Assembly: GCF_000718515.1 (NCBI RefSeq)
Contig: NZ_JNZS01000025.1
Location: 21,282-85,281, forward strand
Reading direction: 5' to 3'
Source: Micromonospora parva
GTDB lineage: Bacteria; Actinomycetota; Actinomycetes; Mycobacteriales; Micromonosporaceae
Length of the DNA stretch: 64,000 nucleotides
A model generated the notes under the pieces. That model saw only the letters and a program-made list of their open reading frames with translations. It did not search any database and was not told where the DNA came from. Every line of letters begins with the position of its first letter. Within the stretch, counting starts at the first letter, position 1. Positions 44,034-53,035 of the stretch are shown piece by piece. Position numbers and translations under genes: made by a program.

Positions 44034-46490
44034 TCAGTCCACGTCGCCGCGCAGGCCGCCCAGGACCTCGTCCAACTCGTCCGGCTTGACCAGCACGTCG
44101 CGCGCCTTCGACCCCTCGGACGGCCCGACCACCCCCCGGGTCTCCATCAGGTCCATCAGGCGGCCCGCCTTGGCGAAACCGACCCGCAACTTGCGCTGGA
44201 GCATCGAGGTCGAGCCGAACTGCGAGGTGACCACCAGCTCCACCGCCTGCACCAACAGGTCGAGGTCGTCGCCGATGTCCTCGTCGATCTTCTTCTTGCT
44301 CTCCTGCGCCGGGGCCAGCACGTCCGGCCGGAACTCCGGCTCCCGCTGGTCCTTGCAGAACTTCACCACGTCGGCGATCTCGCGCTCGGTGACCCAGGCG
44401 CCCTGGATGCGGACCGGCTTGGAGGCGCCCATCGGCAGGAAGAGCCCGTCACCACGACCGAGCAGCTTCTCCGCGCCCGGCTGGTCGAGGATGACCCGGG
44501 AATCCGCCAGGGAGGAGGTGGCGAACGCCAGTCGGGACGGCACGTTCGCCTTGATCAGACCGGTCACCACGTCCACCGAGGGGCGCTGGGTGGCCAGCAC
44601 CAGGTGGATGCCGGCGGCCCGGGCCAGCTGGGTGATCCGGACGACCGAGTCCTCCACGTCGCGCGGCGCGACCATCATCAAATCGGCCAGCTCGTCCACG
44701 ATCACCAACAGGTACGGGTACGGCCGCATCTCCCGCTCGCTGCCCGGCGGGGCCTTGATCTCGCCGTTGCGGACCTTGCGGTTGAAGTCGTCGATGTGCC
44801 GGACCCCGTTGGCGGCGAGGTCGTCGTAGCGCATGTCCATCTCGCGGACCACCCAGTCCAGCGAGTCGGCCGCCTTCTTGGCGTTGGTCACGATCGGGGT
44901 GACCAGGTGCGGGATGCCCTCGTAGCCGGTCATCTCGACCCGCTTCGGGTCGATCAGCAGCAGCCGGACCTCGTCCGGCGTGGCCCGCGTGAGGATGGAG
45001 ACCAGCAGGGTGTTGAGGCAGCTCGACTTGCCCGCGCCGGTCGCGCCGGCGATCAGGATGTGCGGCATCTTGGCGAGGTTGGCCACCACGTAGCCGCCCT
45101 CGATGTCCTTACCGAGCGCCACCACCATCGGGTGGTGATCGCTGGTCGCCGCCCGCGAGCGCAGCACGTCACCGAGGGCGACGTTCTCCGGGTCGGTGTT
45201 CGGGATCTCCACACCGACGGCGCTCTTGCCCGGGATCGGGCTGAGGATCCGGACGTCCGGCGACTTCACCGCGTACGCGATGTTGCGGGACAGCTGGGTG
45301 ATCCGCTCGACCTTGACGCCGTGGCCCAACTCCACCTCGTAACGGGTGACGGTCGGACCACGGGTGAAGCCGGTGACCGCGGCGTCCACATCGAACTGGT
45401 CGAACACGCCGGTCAGCGCGGCGATCACCTCGTCGTTGGCCTTGCTGCGGGTCTTCGCGGCGGCCCCGGCGCTGAGCATGTTGGCCGGCGGCAGGGTGTA
45501 GTCCCCGGCCAGCCCGGTCAACGCGAGCTGCTCGGCCCGGGTCGGCGCCGGCGAGTGCTCCGGCGGCTCGACCGGCGGCTTGCGGCTCGCCGGCACCTTC
45601 GCCGGAGCCTTGCGCGGCAGCACCATGGTCTCCTGGAGGTCAGCGCCGTCCAGGTCCTCGAAGTCGTCCGGGTCCAGTGGTGGGGGCATCCGCTTGGCCG
45701 GTCGCTTGCGGGCCGGCTTCGCGACCGGCTCGTCGACCTCCTCGTCGGTCTCCGGTGCGCCCACCAGCCCGCCGGCGAGCAGACCCAGCCGCTCGGGAAT
45801 CTTGTTGATCGGCGTCGCGGTCACCACGAGCAGGCCGAAGAGCAGCAACAGGACGAGCAGCGGCACCGCCACCCAGGCGGTCACCGCCCGCTCCAACAGC
45901 CCACCGACGCCCGCGCCGATCAGGCCGCCGGCGAAGTCACGTTCCACAGTGTCCACCGGGTCCTGGCCGATCTGGAGCAACGCCGCCGTCGACACCAGCA
46001 GCGAACCCCAACCGATCAACCCGCGGCCGCGGTGCTCCGGGTCCGCCGGCTGACGCATCAGCCGCCACGCGCCGATCATCAACAGCACCGGTACGACCAC
46101 CGAGATCGCGCCCAGGAACAGCCGGATCGTGTCGGCCAGTCGCGCGCCCACCGGCCCCGCTCCGGACAGCCAGAGCGCCACGGCGGAGAGCAGGGCGAGC
46201 CCGAACATGAGCAGCCCGGCGCCGTCCCGGCGGTGCTCCGGGTCGAGGTCACGGGCCGAGGCGGCCTGCCGCCCGGCGGCGCGCACGGCCCAGCCCATCC
46301 CGTGGGCCAGCCCCATCCACAGTGCACCGATCGCGCGGCCGACGTAGACCGCGGGGCCGGGTCGGGGCGGCGTGGTGCGCCGTCGGACCGGTGCCCGGGT
46401 CTTCTTCGCCGGTTGACGGGCACGACTGTTGGTGCCACCGCGCGGCGACGCGCCGCGCCGCCGGCTCGCCTGAGAGGTACGGCCCGCCAT
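44034..46490 (-). CDS. ftsK: DNA translocase FtsK
   Basis: 818 residues, septal translocase for chromosome segregation. Four helices in about 50-270 after a basic N-terminus (MAGRTSQASRRRGASPRGG), a short acidic/Pro linker, then the motor: alpha domain with FTRGPTVTRYEVELGHGVK, Walker A GATGAGKSS, Walker B LLVIVDELADLMM, RPSVDVVTGLIKANVPSR, and the winged gamma domain MLQRKLRVGFAKAGRLMD. ATG 46490 has no Shine-Dalgarno but a -10 box at exactly 6 bases. Confidence 0.95.
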   Translation of the reverse strand: MAGRTSQASRRRGASPRGGTNSRARQPAKKTRAPVRRRTTPPRPGPAVYVGRAIGALWMGLAHGMGWAVRAAGRQAASARDLDPEHRRDGAGLLMFGLALLSAVALWLSGAGPVGARLADTIRLFLGAISVVVPVLLMIGAWRLMRQPADPEHRGRGLIGWGSLLVSTAALLQIGQDPVDTVERDFAGGLIGAGVGGLLERAVTAWVAVPLLVLLLLFGLLVVTATPINKIPERLGLLAGGLVGAPETDEEVDEPVAKPARKRPAKRMPPPLDPDDFEDLDGADLQETMVLPRKAPAKVPASRKPPVEPPEHSPAPTRAEQLALTGLAGDYTLPPANMLSAGAAAKTRSKANDEVIAALTGVFDQFDVDAAVTGFTRGPTVTRYEVELGHGVKVERITQLSRNIAYAVKSPDVRILSPIPGKSAVGVEIPNTDPENVALGDVLRSRAATSDHHPMVVALGKDIEGGYVVANLAKMPHILIAGATGAGKSSCLNTLLVSILTRATPDEVRLLLIDPKRVEMTGYEGIPHLVTPIVTNAKKAADSLDWVVREMDMRYDDLAANGVRHIDDFNRKVRNGEIKAPPGSEREMRPYPYLLVIVDELADLMMVAPRDVEDSVVRITQLARAAGIHLVLATQRPSVDVVTGLIKANVPSRLAFATSSLADSRVILDQPGAEKLLGRGDGLFLPMGASKPVRIQGAWVTEREIADVVKFCKDQREPEFRPDVLAPAQESKKKIDEDIGDDLDLLVQAVELVVTSQFGSTSMLQRKLRVGFAKAGRLMDLMETRGVVGPSEGSKARDVLVKPDELDEVLGGLRGDVD

Positions 46491-46496
46491 AGAGTC

Positions 46497-46502
46497 ACGG
46501 TA
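46497..46502 (-). promoter_or_regulatory. -10 box of a leaderless ftsK promoter
   Basis: TACCGT on the minus strand, then GACTCT, then ATG 46490. Confidence 0.5.
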
Positions 46503-46603
46503 ACGGTGGGGCCGGGCAGATCCCCGCTTTTCCGGGTCGTGTCCGCGCGTCGTAACACGAACCCCACCGCCGGTCGTGATATCCGCCTCAGAAGGGATGC
46601 CCC

Positions 46604-47083
46604 ATGGCGTCGCCGGAACTCGCGGGCGATCCGGACGATCCGCTGGCCGGCCACCCTGGCGCACTGCGTCCGCTGACCGGTGACCTGGTCTCCGCGGTGC
46701 TCGCTGCCCGTGGCCGGTCCGTCGGCCCGACACCCGACGGCGACCTGGTGGGCCTCTTCGACGACAACATAATCTGGTTCCTCCGCGTCGGCGGTGACGG
46801 GGAGCTGCTCCAGATCCGCACCATGGTCGATCCGACCTTCGGCATCGAACGGGTTCCCGACCTGTACGCGTTCTGCAACTCCTGGAACCACGACCGGCTC
46901 TGGCCGAAGGCGTTCGTGCACGTCGACGACGACGGTCGAGCCCGGGTGTACGGCGAGGTGATCACCGACCTGGAACGCGGGGTGACCCCCCACCAGCTCG
47001 ACCAACTGCTCGACTGTGGCATCTCCACCGGCTGCCAGCTGGCCGTGGCGGTCCGTCGACTGCCCGGCGCGGTGCCGTCGTGA
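46604..47083 (+). CDS. YbjN-domain protein
   Basis: 159 residues from ATG 46604 behind GAAGGGA. The YbjN fold spans about 30-150 with LVGLFDDNIIWFLRVGGDGE and the conserved YAFCNSWNHDRLWPKAFVH. The domain is chaperone-like and appears in type III/VII-linked and stress proteins; specific role unknown. Its stop overlaps the start of the next gene, which carries a second copy of the domain. Confidence 0.87.
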   Translation: MASPELAGDPDDPLAGHPGALRPLTGDLVSAVLAARGRSVGPTPDGDLVGLFDDNIIWFLRVGGDGELLQIRTMVDPTFGIERVPDLYAFCNSWNHDRLWPKAFVHVDDDGRARVYGEVITDLERGVTPHQLDQLLDCGISTGCQLAVAVRRLPGAVPS

Positions 47084-48738
47084 CCGGCCGGGACGAGTCC
47101 ACCGGCAACCGCACCGGCACGCCACCCACCGGTCCCGGTGACCGCCTCGCCCGGGGCCGCGTACCGGCGTTGGAGGCCGCGCTCGCCGACGCCCGGGACC
47201 TCCCCGACGGTTCGGCCCGGCAGGTGGCCCTGGAACGGCTCGCCGAACGCGCCGACGGGGCCGGCGACGTCCGGTCCGGGATGGACGCCCGGTTCGCGCT
47301 GATCGAGGCGTACCTGCTGCACGGGGAGCGGTGGCGGCTGGTCGAGCCGGTCCGGCGCTGCCGGGCGGCCGCCGACCACCGGCCCGACCTCCTCACCGAC
47401 GCGGAGAACGGGCTGCTGCTGCGCTACCAGCGGTACGCGGTGGAGGCGCTGCTCGGGACCCCCAGGGTCGGGCTGGACCAGACCCGGTCCCTGCTGCACG
47501 ACCTGGCCCACCGCGTCGGGGCGGACGGCCCGGACACACCGACCGTCGCGGAGCTGCACTGCCGGATCGCCGATCACCTGGGCGACGAGCCCACCGCCCG
47601 GCACTGGTACGAGCGGTGGTCCGGGAAACGGCCCGGCCCGGCCGGCGGCTGCCCGGGCTGCGCCTCGGCCCGGCGTGCCGAGCTGCTGGCCGGTTGGGGC
47701 GAGTGGCGCGCCGCGCTCACCGAACTCGACGCATCCGACGGCGATCCACGGTCCTGCACCGACCAGCCCGAGCGGGACCTGGTCGCCGGTCTGCTGCCGG
47801 CGCTGCGTACCGGCGAGCCGGCGCGGGCGGCGGCGGCACACGTGCGGGCCTACCGCCGGCACCGGCACGAGCGGGCGGCATTCGGGCACCTCGCCGCGCA
47901 CCTGCGGTTCTGCGCGCTGGGCGGGCACCTGGAACGCGGCCTGGCCATTCTGGCCGAGCAGCTGCCCCGGTTGGACCGGCCGACCGACGATCTGGCCGCC
48001 ATGGAGTTCGCCGCCGCCGGAGCCCTGGTCTGTGCGCTGGCCGTGGAGGCAGGGCTCGGCGGGCGGACGATGCCCCGCCCGGCGTACGGCGAGCGGACCG
48101 CCACCGAGCTGGACGTGGCTTCGCTCGGGGCGCTGCTGCTCGGGGTGGCCAGCGAGTTGGCCGGCAGCTTCGACGCGCGCAACGGGACCGGGCACCACTC
48201 CGGACGGATGGCCGCCTGGTTGGCTGAGCACCCCCTCGCGGCGCTGGTTCCGCTGCCCACCGACGACGACGGTGCCGGGCACGACGATCCCGACACCGAC
48301 CGCCGCGACGTCGAGGCCGAGCTGGGTGAACGCGAGGTGTCCGCGCTCTCCCTCACCATGATCACCGCCGTCCTGGACGGGCGCGGCGACCGGTACGTGC
48401 TGGACGAGGGCGGGACGGTGGTCGGCCACTTTGACGGTGCGGTGATCCAGTTCCGGCGGGCCGGTGAGCGCGGTGAGGTGCTGCACGCCCGGGCCATGGC
48501 CAACCGTCGGCTGCCGGCGGCCCGCCGCGCCGAGGCGTACGCCTTCTGCAACGCGTGGAACCACGACCGGCTGCTGCCCAAGGCGTACGCGCACGACCTC
48601 GGCGACGAGTTGGTGCTTGCCGGCGACGTGGCCACCGACCTGGCGCACGGGGTCGCCCCGGCGCAGCTGCGGGTCCTCATGGACGCCGCCATCGCCACCG
48701 GCGTCGCGTACGCCGAGGCGGTCGCCGCGCTGCCCTGA
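47080..48738 (+). CDS. Large TPR-like helical protein with C-terminal YbjN domain
   Basis: 552 residues. Residues about 30-330 are helical repeats of Ala/Leu/Arg-rich pairs, TPR-like, including a GGCPGCASARRAELLAGWGE segment; residues about 420-552 are a YbjN domain with VVGHFDGAVIQFRRAGERGE and AYAFCNAWNHDRLLPKAYAH. The motif is nearly the same as in the upstream 159-residue protein, so the pair probably arose by duplication and may form a heteromer. GTGA overlap means tight coupling. Confidence 0.8.
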   Translation: MTGRDESTGNRTGTPPTGPGDRLARGRVPALEAALADARDLPDGSARQVALERLAERADGAGDVRSGMDARFALIEAYLLHGERWRLVEPVRRCRAAADHRPDLLTDAENGLLLRYQRYAVEALLGTPRVGLDQTRSLLHDLAHRVGADGPDTPTVAELHCRIADHLGDEPTARHWYERWSGKRPGPAGGCPGCASARRAELLAGWGEWRAALTELDASDGDPRSCTDQPERDLVAGLLPALRTGEPARAAAAHVRAYRRHRHERAAFGHLAAHLRFCALGGHLERGLAILAEQLPRLDRPTDDLAAMEFAAAGALVCALAVEAGLGGRTMPRPAYGERTATELDVASLGALLLGVASELAGSFDARNGTGHHSGRMAAWLAEHPLAALVPLPTDDDGAGHDDPDTDRRDVEAELGEREVSALSLTMITAVLDGRGDRYVLDEGGTVVGHFDGAVIQFRRAGERGEVLHARAMANRRLPAARRAEAYAFCNAWNHDRLLPKAYAHDLGDELVLAGDVATDLAHGVAPAQLRVLMDAAIATGVAYAEAVAALP

Positions 48739-48802
48739 CCGCCCCGAACACGGCGAACGCCGGCCCACCCCGTTCGGGTGGACCGGCGTCAGCGGACGTC
48801 GC

Positions 48803-50491
48803 TCAGACCTCGACGACGGTGGGCACGATCATCGGCCGACGACGGTACTTGTCGTTGACCCACCGCCCCACGGTCCGCCGGACGATCTGCTGCAACTGGT
48901 GCGGGTCGGTGATCCCGTCGGCCGCGGCCCGGTTGAGCGCCTCGGTGACCAGCGGCACCACCGGGTTGAACGCCTCCGGGTCCTCGGAGAAGCCCTTCGC
49001 GGAGAGCGTCGGGCCGGCGACCACCTTGCCGGTGACCGAGTCGACCACGACGGTGGTGGCGATGAAACCGCCGTCACCGAGGATCCGCCGCTCGGTGAGC
49101 AACGACTCGCTGACGTCACCGACGGCGAGGCCGTCCACGTAGACGTACCGGCTCTTCACGTGCCCGACCAGGCTGGCCCGACCCTCGACCAGGTCGACCA
49201 CGTCGCCGTCCTCGCAGAGCACCACCCGGTCGGCCGCGACCCCGGACTCGATGCCGAGCCGGGCGTGGGCGCGCAGGTGACGCCACTCGCCGTGCACGGG
49301 CATCAGGTTGCTGGGGCGGACCACGTTGAGCAGGTAGAGCAGCTCCCCGGCGGGGGCGTGCCCGGAGACGTGCACCTTGGCCACGTCCTTGTGCACGACC
49401 ACCGCGCCGGCCCGGGCCAGCCGGTTGATCACCCGGTAGACCGAGGTCTCGTTGCCGGGCACCAGTGACGAGGCCAGCACGACCGTGTCGCCGGGGGCGA
49501 TGGTGATGTGCCGGTGGTCGCCGCTGGCCATCCGGCCCAGCGCGCTCATCGGCTCACCCTGCGAACCGGTGGACATCAACACGATCTGCTCCGGCGGCAG
49601 CGTGGTCGCCTCCTCGATCCCGATGACCAGGCCGGCCGGGATGTTGAGCAGGCCGAGGTCCCGGGCGATGCCCATGTTGCGGACCATGGACCGGCCGATC
49701 AGCGCGACCTTGCGGCCGTGCTCGGCGGCGGAGTCGAAGACCTGCTGCACGCGGTGCACGTGCGAGGCGAACGAGGCCACGATGATCCGGCCCTTGGCCT
49801 TCGCGAAGATCGAGTCGAGCACCGGCCCGATCTCCCGCTCCGGGGTGACGAAGCCGGGGATCTCCGCGTTGGTGGAGTCGGACAGCAGCAGGTCGACGCC
49901 TTCGGCGCCGAGCCGGGCGAAGCCGGCCAGGTCGGTGATCCGACCGTCCAGGGGGAGCTGGTCCATCTTGAAGTCGCCGGTGTGCAGCACCAGACCGGCG
50001 GGGGTGCGGATGGCCACCGCGAGAGCGTCCGGGATCGAGTGGTTGACAGCGAAGAACTCACACTCGAACGGGCCGAGCCGCTCGCGGCCACCCTCCCGCA
50101 CGGTCAGCGTGTACGGCTGGATCCGCCGCTCGGCCAACTTCGCCTCGACCAGGGCGAGGGTGAACTGGGAGCCGACCAGCGGGATGTCGGGCTTGTGGGC
50201 GAGCAGGTACGGCACTGCGCCGATGTGGTCCTCGTGGCCGTGCGTCAGCACGATCGCCTGGACGTCGGCGAGCCGGTCCAGGATCGGGCCGAAGTCGGGC
50301 AGGATCAGATCCACACCCGGCTGCTCGACGTCGGGGAACAGCACCCCGCAGTCGACGATCAGCAACTTGCCGTCGTACTCGAAGACGGTCATGTTCCGAC
50401 CGATGGCGCCGAGCCCGCCGAGCGGAATGATCCGCAGGCCGCCTTCCGGCAACGGCGGGGGTAGTTCCGCCCCGATGTGCGCCTCGGTCAC
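48803..50491 (-). CDS. rnj: Ribonuclease J
   Basis: 562 residues, metallo-beta-lactamase/beta-CASP exo-/endoribonuclease for rRNA and mRNA processing. GTG 50491 behind GAGGTGG. Motifs: VLTHGHEDHIGAVPYLLAHK (zinc site), VNHSIPDALAVAIRTPAG, VLHTGDFKMDQLP, FASHVHRVQQVFDSAAEHGR and VRPSNLMPVHGEWRHLRAHA. It and RNase Y at the window start are both mRNA-decay enzymes. Directly downstream of dapA on the same strand. Confidence 0.94.
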   Translation of the reverse strand: MTEAHIGAELPPPLPEGGLRIIPLGGLGAIGRNMTVFEYDGKLLIVDCGVLFPDVEQPGVDLILPDFGPILDRLADVQAIVLTHGHEDHIGAVPYLLAHKPDIPLVGSQFTLALVEAKLAERRIQPYTLTVREGGRERLGPFECEFFAVNHSIPDALAVAIRTPAGLVLHTGDFKMDQLPLDGRITDLAGFARLGAEGVDLLLSDSTNAEIPGFVTPEREIGPVLDSIFAKAKGRIIVASFASHVHRVQQVFDSAAEHGRKVALIGRSMVRNMGIARDLGLLNIPAGLVIGIEEATTLPPEQIVLMSTGSQGEPMSALGRMASGDHRHITIAPGDTVVLASSLVPGNETSVYRVINRLARAGAVVVHKDVAKVHVSGHAPAGELLYLLNVVRPSNLMPVHGEWRHLRAHARLGIESGVAADRVVLCEDGDVVDLVEGRASLVGHVKSRYVYVDGLAVGDVSESLLTERRILGDGGFIATTVVVDSVTGKVVAGPTLSAKGFSEDPEAFNPVVPLVTEALNRAAADGITDPHQLQQIVRRTVGRWVNDKYRRRPMIVPTVVEV

Positions 50492-50543
50492 GCGTCCACC
50501 TCGTTCTGCGACGCCGTCACTCGACGTCCATCGTTTCGTTCGT

Positions 50544-51470
50544 TCATTCGGGCAGCTCCAGGCCCGCTGCCGCGAAGTCCGCGCGCAGCTGGGCGATCTC
50601 GTCGTCGGTGGCATCCACGAGCGGGGGTCGCACCGGGCCGGCCGGCAGGCCCAGCGACGCCAGGCCCGCCTTCACCAGGATCGTGCCCTGGGTACGGAAG
50701 ATGCCGGTGAACAGCGGCAGCAGCCGCCGGTGCAGGGACAGCGCGGTCGGCATGTCCCCCGCGTCGTACGCCTCGATCATCTGTGCGGTCAGCGCCCCGG
50801 TGAAGTGCGTCGAGGTGCCGACCACGCCCACGCTGCCGACGGCCAGCGCCGGCAGGGTGAGCGCGTCCTCGCCGCTGTAGAAGGCGAGGGTGGTGCGGCT
50901 GGTGACCCAGCTGGTCGCGGTCAGGTCGCCCTTGGCGTCCTTGACCGCGACGATCCGGCCGTGTTCGGCGAGCCGGACCAGCGTCTCGGTGTCGATCGGC
51001 ACGCCGGAGCGGTGCGGAATGTCGTACAGCATCACCGGCAGGCCGGTGGCGTCGGCCACCGCGGTGAAGTGGCGCAGCAACCCGCTCTGCGGCGGCTTGT
51101 TGTAGTACGGGGTGACCACCAGCAGGCCGTGCGCACCCGCCTTCTCGGCGGCGGCGGCCAGCTCGATGGTGTGCCGGGTGTCGTTGGTGCCGACGCCCGC
51201 GACCACCTTGGCGCGGTCACCGACGGCCTCCACCACGGCCCGGATCAGGTGTTCCTTCTCCGCGTCGGTGGTCGTCGGCGACTCACCGGTGGTGCCGTTG
51301 ACCACCAGCGCGTCGTTGCCCTGCTCGTCGACCAGGTGGCTCGCCAGCCGGGCGGCGCCGTCGAGATCGAGGGAACCGTCGGGGGTGAACGGGGTCACCA
51401 TGGCTGTCAGCAGCCGGCCGAAAGGGCGGGACGCCGGTCGGGCCGCGGCGTCGAGGTGGTCGTGCGTCAT
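50544..51470 (-). CDS. dapA: 4-hydroxy-tetrahydrodipicolinate synthase
   Basis: 308 residues, first committed step of lysine/diaminopimelate synthesis. ATG 51470 behind GGAGGGT. FGRLLTAMVTPFTPDGSLDL, GTTGESPTTTDAEKEHLI, the catalytic Tyr in VVTPYYNKPPQ and the Schiff-base Lys in IVAVKDAKGDL are present. Clusters with thyX upstream and rnj downstream as in many actinobacteria. Confidence 0.95.
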   Translation of the reverse strand: MTHDHLDAAARPASRPFGRLLTAMVTPFTPDGSLDLDGAARLASHLVDEQGNDALVVNGTTGESPTTTDAEKEHLIRAVVEAVGDRAKVVAGVGTNDTRHTIELAAAAEKAGAHGLLVVTPYYNKPPQSGLLRHFTAVADATGLPVMLYDIPHRSGVPIDTETLVRLAEHGRIVAVKDAKGDLTATSWVTSRTTLAFYSGEDALTLPALAVGSVGVVGTSTHFTGALTAQMIEAYDAGDMPTALSLHRRLLPLFTGIFRTQGTILVKAGLASLGLPAGPVRPPLVDATDDEIAQLRADFAAAGLELPE

Positions 51471-51517
51471 ACCCTCCAACCTAGCGGACGACCAGCCGGG
51501 CCCTGCCGGGGAAGGGC

Positions 51518-52267
51518 TCAGGACGCCTCGTGCGGGCTGGCCGCCACCTCGGTGCCGTCCGGCAGCGTGGAGATCACGAAGTCGGCGAACACGTTCGGGG
51601 CGACACCCTGCAGCTGGCGCAGGCACTCCACGGCCAGCTCACGGATCTCCACATCGGCGTGCTCGGTGGCCCGCATCGCGACGAAGTGCCGCCAGGCCCG
51701 GTAGTTGCCGGAGACCACGATCCGGGTCTCGGTGGCGTTGGGCAGCACCGCCCGGGCCGCCTGCCGTGCCTGCTTACGGCGCAGCGTCGGGTTCGGCTCG
51801 TCGGAGAAGCGCTGCTCGAGGCCCTCCAGCAACTCGGTGTACGCCCGAACGCTCGCCTCGGCCGCCTCCACGAACTTCTTGTGCAGCTCGGGGTCGTCGG
51901 CGATGACCGCCGGCTCGACCATGGCCGCGTCCCGCTCCGGGACGTACCGCTGGGACAGCTGGGAGTACGAGAAGTGCCGGTGCCGGATCAGCTCGTGGGT
52001 GAAGGAGCGGGACACCCCGGTGAAGTAGAAGGTGACCGACCCGTGCTCTAGCACGCTGAGGTGACCCACCTCGAGGATGTGCGCCAGGTAGCCGGCGTTG
52101 GTGGCGGTCGCCGGGTTCGGCTTCTTCCACGACTGGTAGCAGGCCCGACCGGCGAACTCCGCGAGTGCCTGGCCACCCTCCGCGTCGGTCGACCACGGCA
52201 CGTCGTCCGGGGCCGCGAATTGGGTCCACGCGATCAACTTGACCTGGGGCTGCACCATGTCCGGCAT
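51518..52267 (-). CDS. thyX: Flavin-dependent thymidylate synthase
   Basis: 249 residues, makes dTMP using FAD and methylenetetrahydrofolate. ThyX motif [14 protein letters not shown] fits RHRxxSxxSx[22 protein letters not shown] and [20 protein letters not shown] are also family blocks. ATG 52267 sits 7 bases after TACAGT (leaderless layout); ATG 52258 (MVQPQVKL) is an alternative. No thyA is visible in the window. Confidence 0.95.
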   Translation of the reverse strand: MPDMVQPQVKLIAWTQFAAPDDVPWSTDAEGGQALAEFAGRACYQSWKKPNPATATNAGYLAHILEVGHLSVLEHGSVTFYFTGVSRSFTHELIRHRHFSYSQLSQRYVPERDAAMVEPAVIADDPELHKKFVEAAEASVRAYTELLEGLEQRFSDEPNPTLRRKQARQAARAVLPNATETRIVVSGNYRAWRHFVAMRATEHADVEIRELAVECLRQLQGVAPNVFADFVISTLPDGTEVAASPHEAS

Positions 52268-52274
52268 TCCTGGG

Positions 52275-52280
52275 ACTGTA
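52275..52280 (-). promoter_or_regulatory. -10 box of a leaderless thyX promoter
   Basis: TACAGT on the minus strand, seven bases, then ATG 52267. Confidence 0.45.
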
Positions 52281-52386
52281 GTGGTGCGGTGCCGGTCGGC
52301 CCAACTCAGGCGCGCCCCGTGCAATGTCGATCACTCAGGCAGTGGTGGCGCCGCCGCCGAAGCCCGGGCCGGGATCCAGGGGGCCG

Positions 52387-52428
52387 GTCCGGCGTCCGGC
52401 GTCCGGCGTCCGGCGTCCGGCGTCCGGC
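52387..52428. repeat. Tandem repeat, GTCCGGC x 6
   Basis: Six perfect 7-base units, not in a supported gene; likely length-variable. Confidence 0.85.
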
Positions 52429-52574
52429 GTCATCGTTGCTGGGCCCGGGATCGGGGCGGGCAGTTCCATCGGCGTCCTTTGGAGCTGAATCGTTTGCGAC
52501 ATCAGCGCGGTGGATCGGGCTCTCTCGACCAGGCACGTCTCTCTACCGATGACGGGCTCCCAACCTGACGAGCG

Positions 52575-52661
52575 CGCCCGAGCGGCCCGAACGGCCCGAG
52601 CGGCCCGAACGGCCCGAGCGGCCCGAACAACCCGAACGACCCGAACGACCCGAACGACCCG
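52575..52661. repeat. Tandem repeat of a 9-base unit (CGGCCCGAR), about ten copies
   Basis: Units alternate CGGCCCGAA and CGGCCCGAG, then change to CGACCCGAA. Inside the inverted-repeat segment; no supported gene. Confidence 0.85.
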
Positions 52662-52680
52662 GCAGCCGCTCCACCCACAA

Positions 52681-52752
52681 GATCATGCAACATCCTGGAT
52701 GTAGTGGCATCCCCCGCGCCTGACACCACTACATCCAGGATCGAGCACGATC
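52681..52752. repeat. GATC-anchored palindrome E
   Basis: Arms 52681-52707 and 52726-52752 match at 23 of 27 positions; the inner 16 bases (ATCCTGGATGTAGTGG) are perfect. Confidence 0.78.
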
Positions 52753-52811
52753 CCGGGGCGAAATGCGTCGGCCGCGGTGCGCCGCGAGCGCGGTTGCCGG
52801 CTGCCTACTGG

Positions 52812-52888
52812 TGATCGACTCGCGTTTCTGTAAGTCGGGGTGTCCGGGTCGGGTGGATGGCCCCGTTTTCTGAATGCCGAGTCGATCA
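52812..52888. repeat. GATC-anchored palindrome F
   Basis: TGATCGACTCG (52812-52822) pairs perfectly with 52878-52888; inside it TTTCTGTAAG...CGGGG and CCCCG...TTCTGAA pair imperfectly. Confidence 0.65.
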
Positions 52889-53035
52889 AGTGGCGGCCGG
52901 CGGAGGAGTCCCGTGATGTCGTAAACGGATCAGCTCCAAAGGACGCCGAACAACGCATGCCAGCCCTACATCTACGCGCTGGAGCATCGGGGCACCAGCG
53001 CGCCGGACGGAACGGAGACGACGGAGGGTGTGCGG

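Larger units (their letters stand above)
52471..52947. repeat. MITE-like segment with 34-bp terminal inverted repeats
   Basis: Left end 52471-52504 (GGCGTCCTTTGGAGCTGAAT...) and right end 52914-52947 are complementary at 31 of 34 positions, 409 bases apart. No transposase and no obvious target duplication. The CTGAATCGTTTGCG core also resembles a LacI-type half operator, so paired regulatory sites are another reading. Confidence 0.55.

Noticed and set aside
52387..52661. Possible CRISPR array
   Set aside because: Units are 7 and 9 bases with no spacers and no cas genes nearby; simple tandem repeats.
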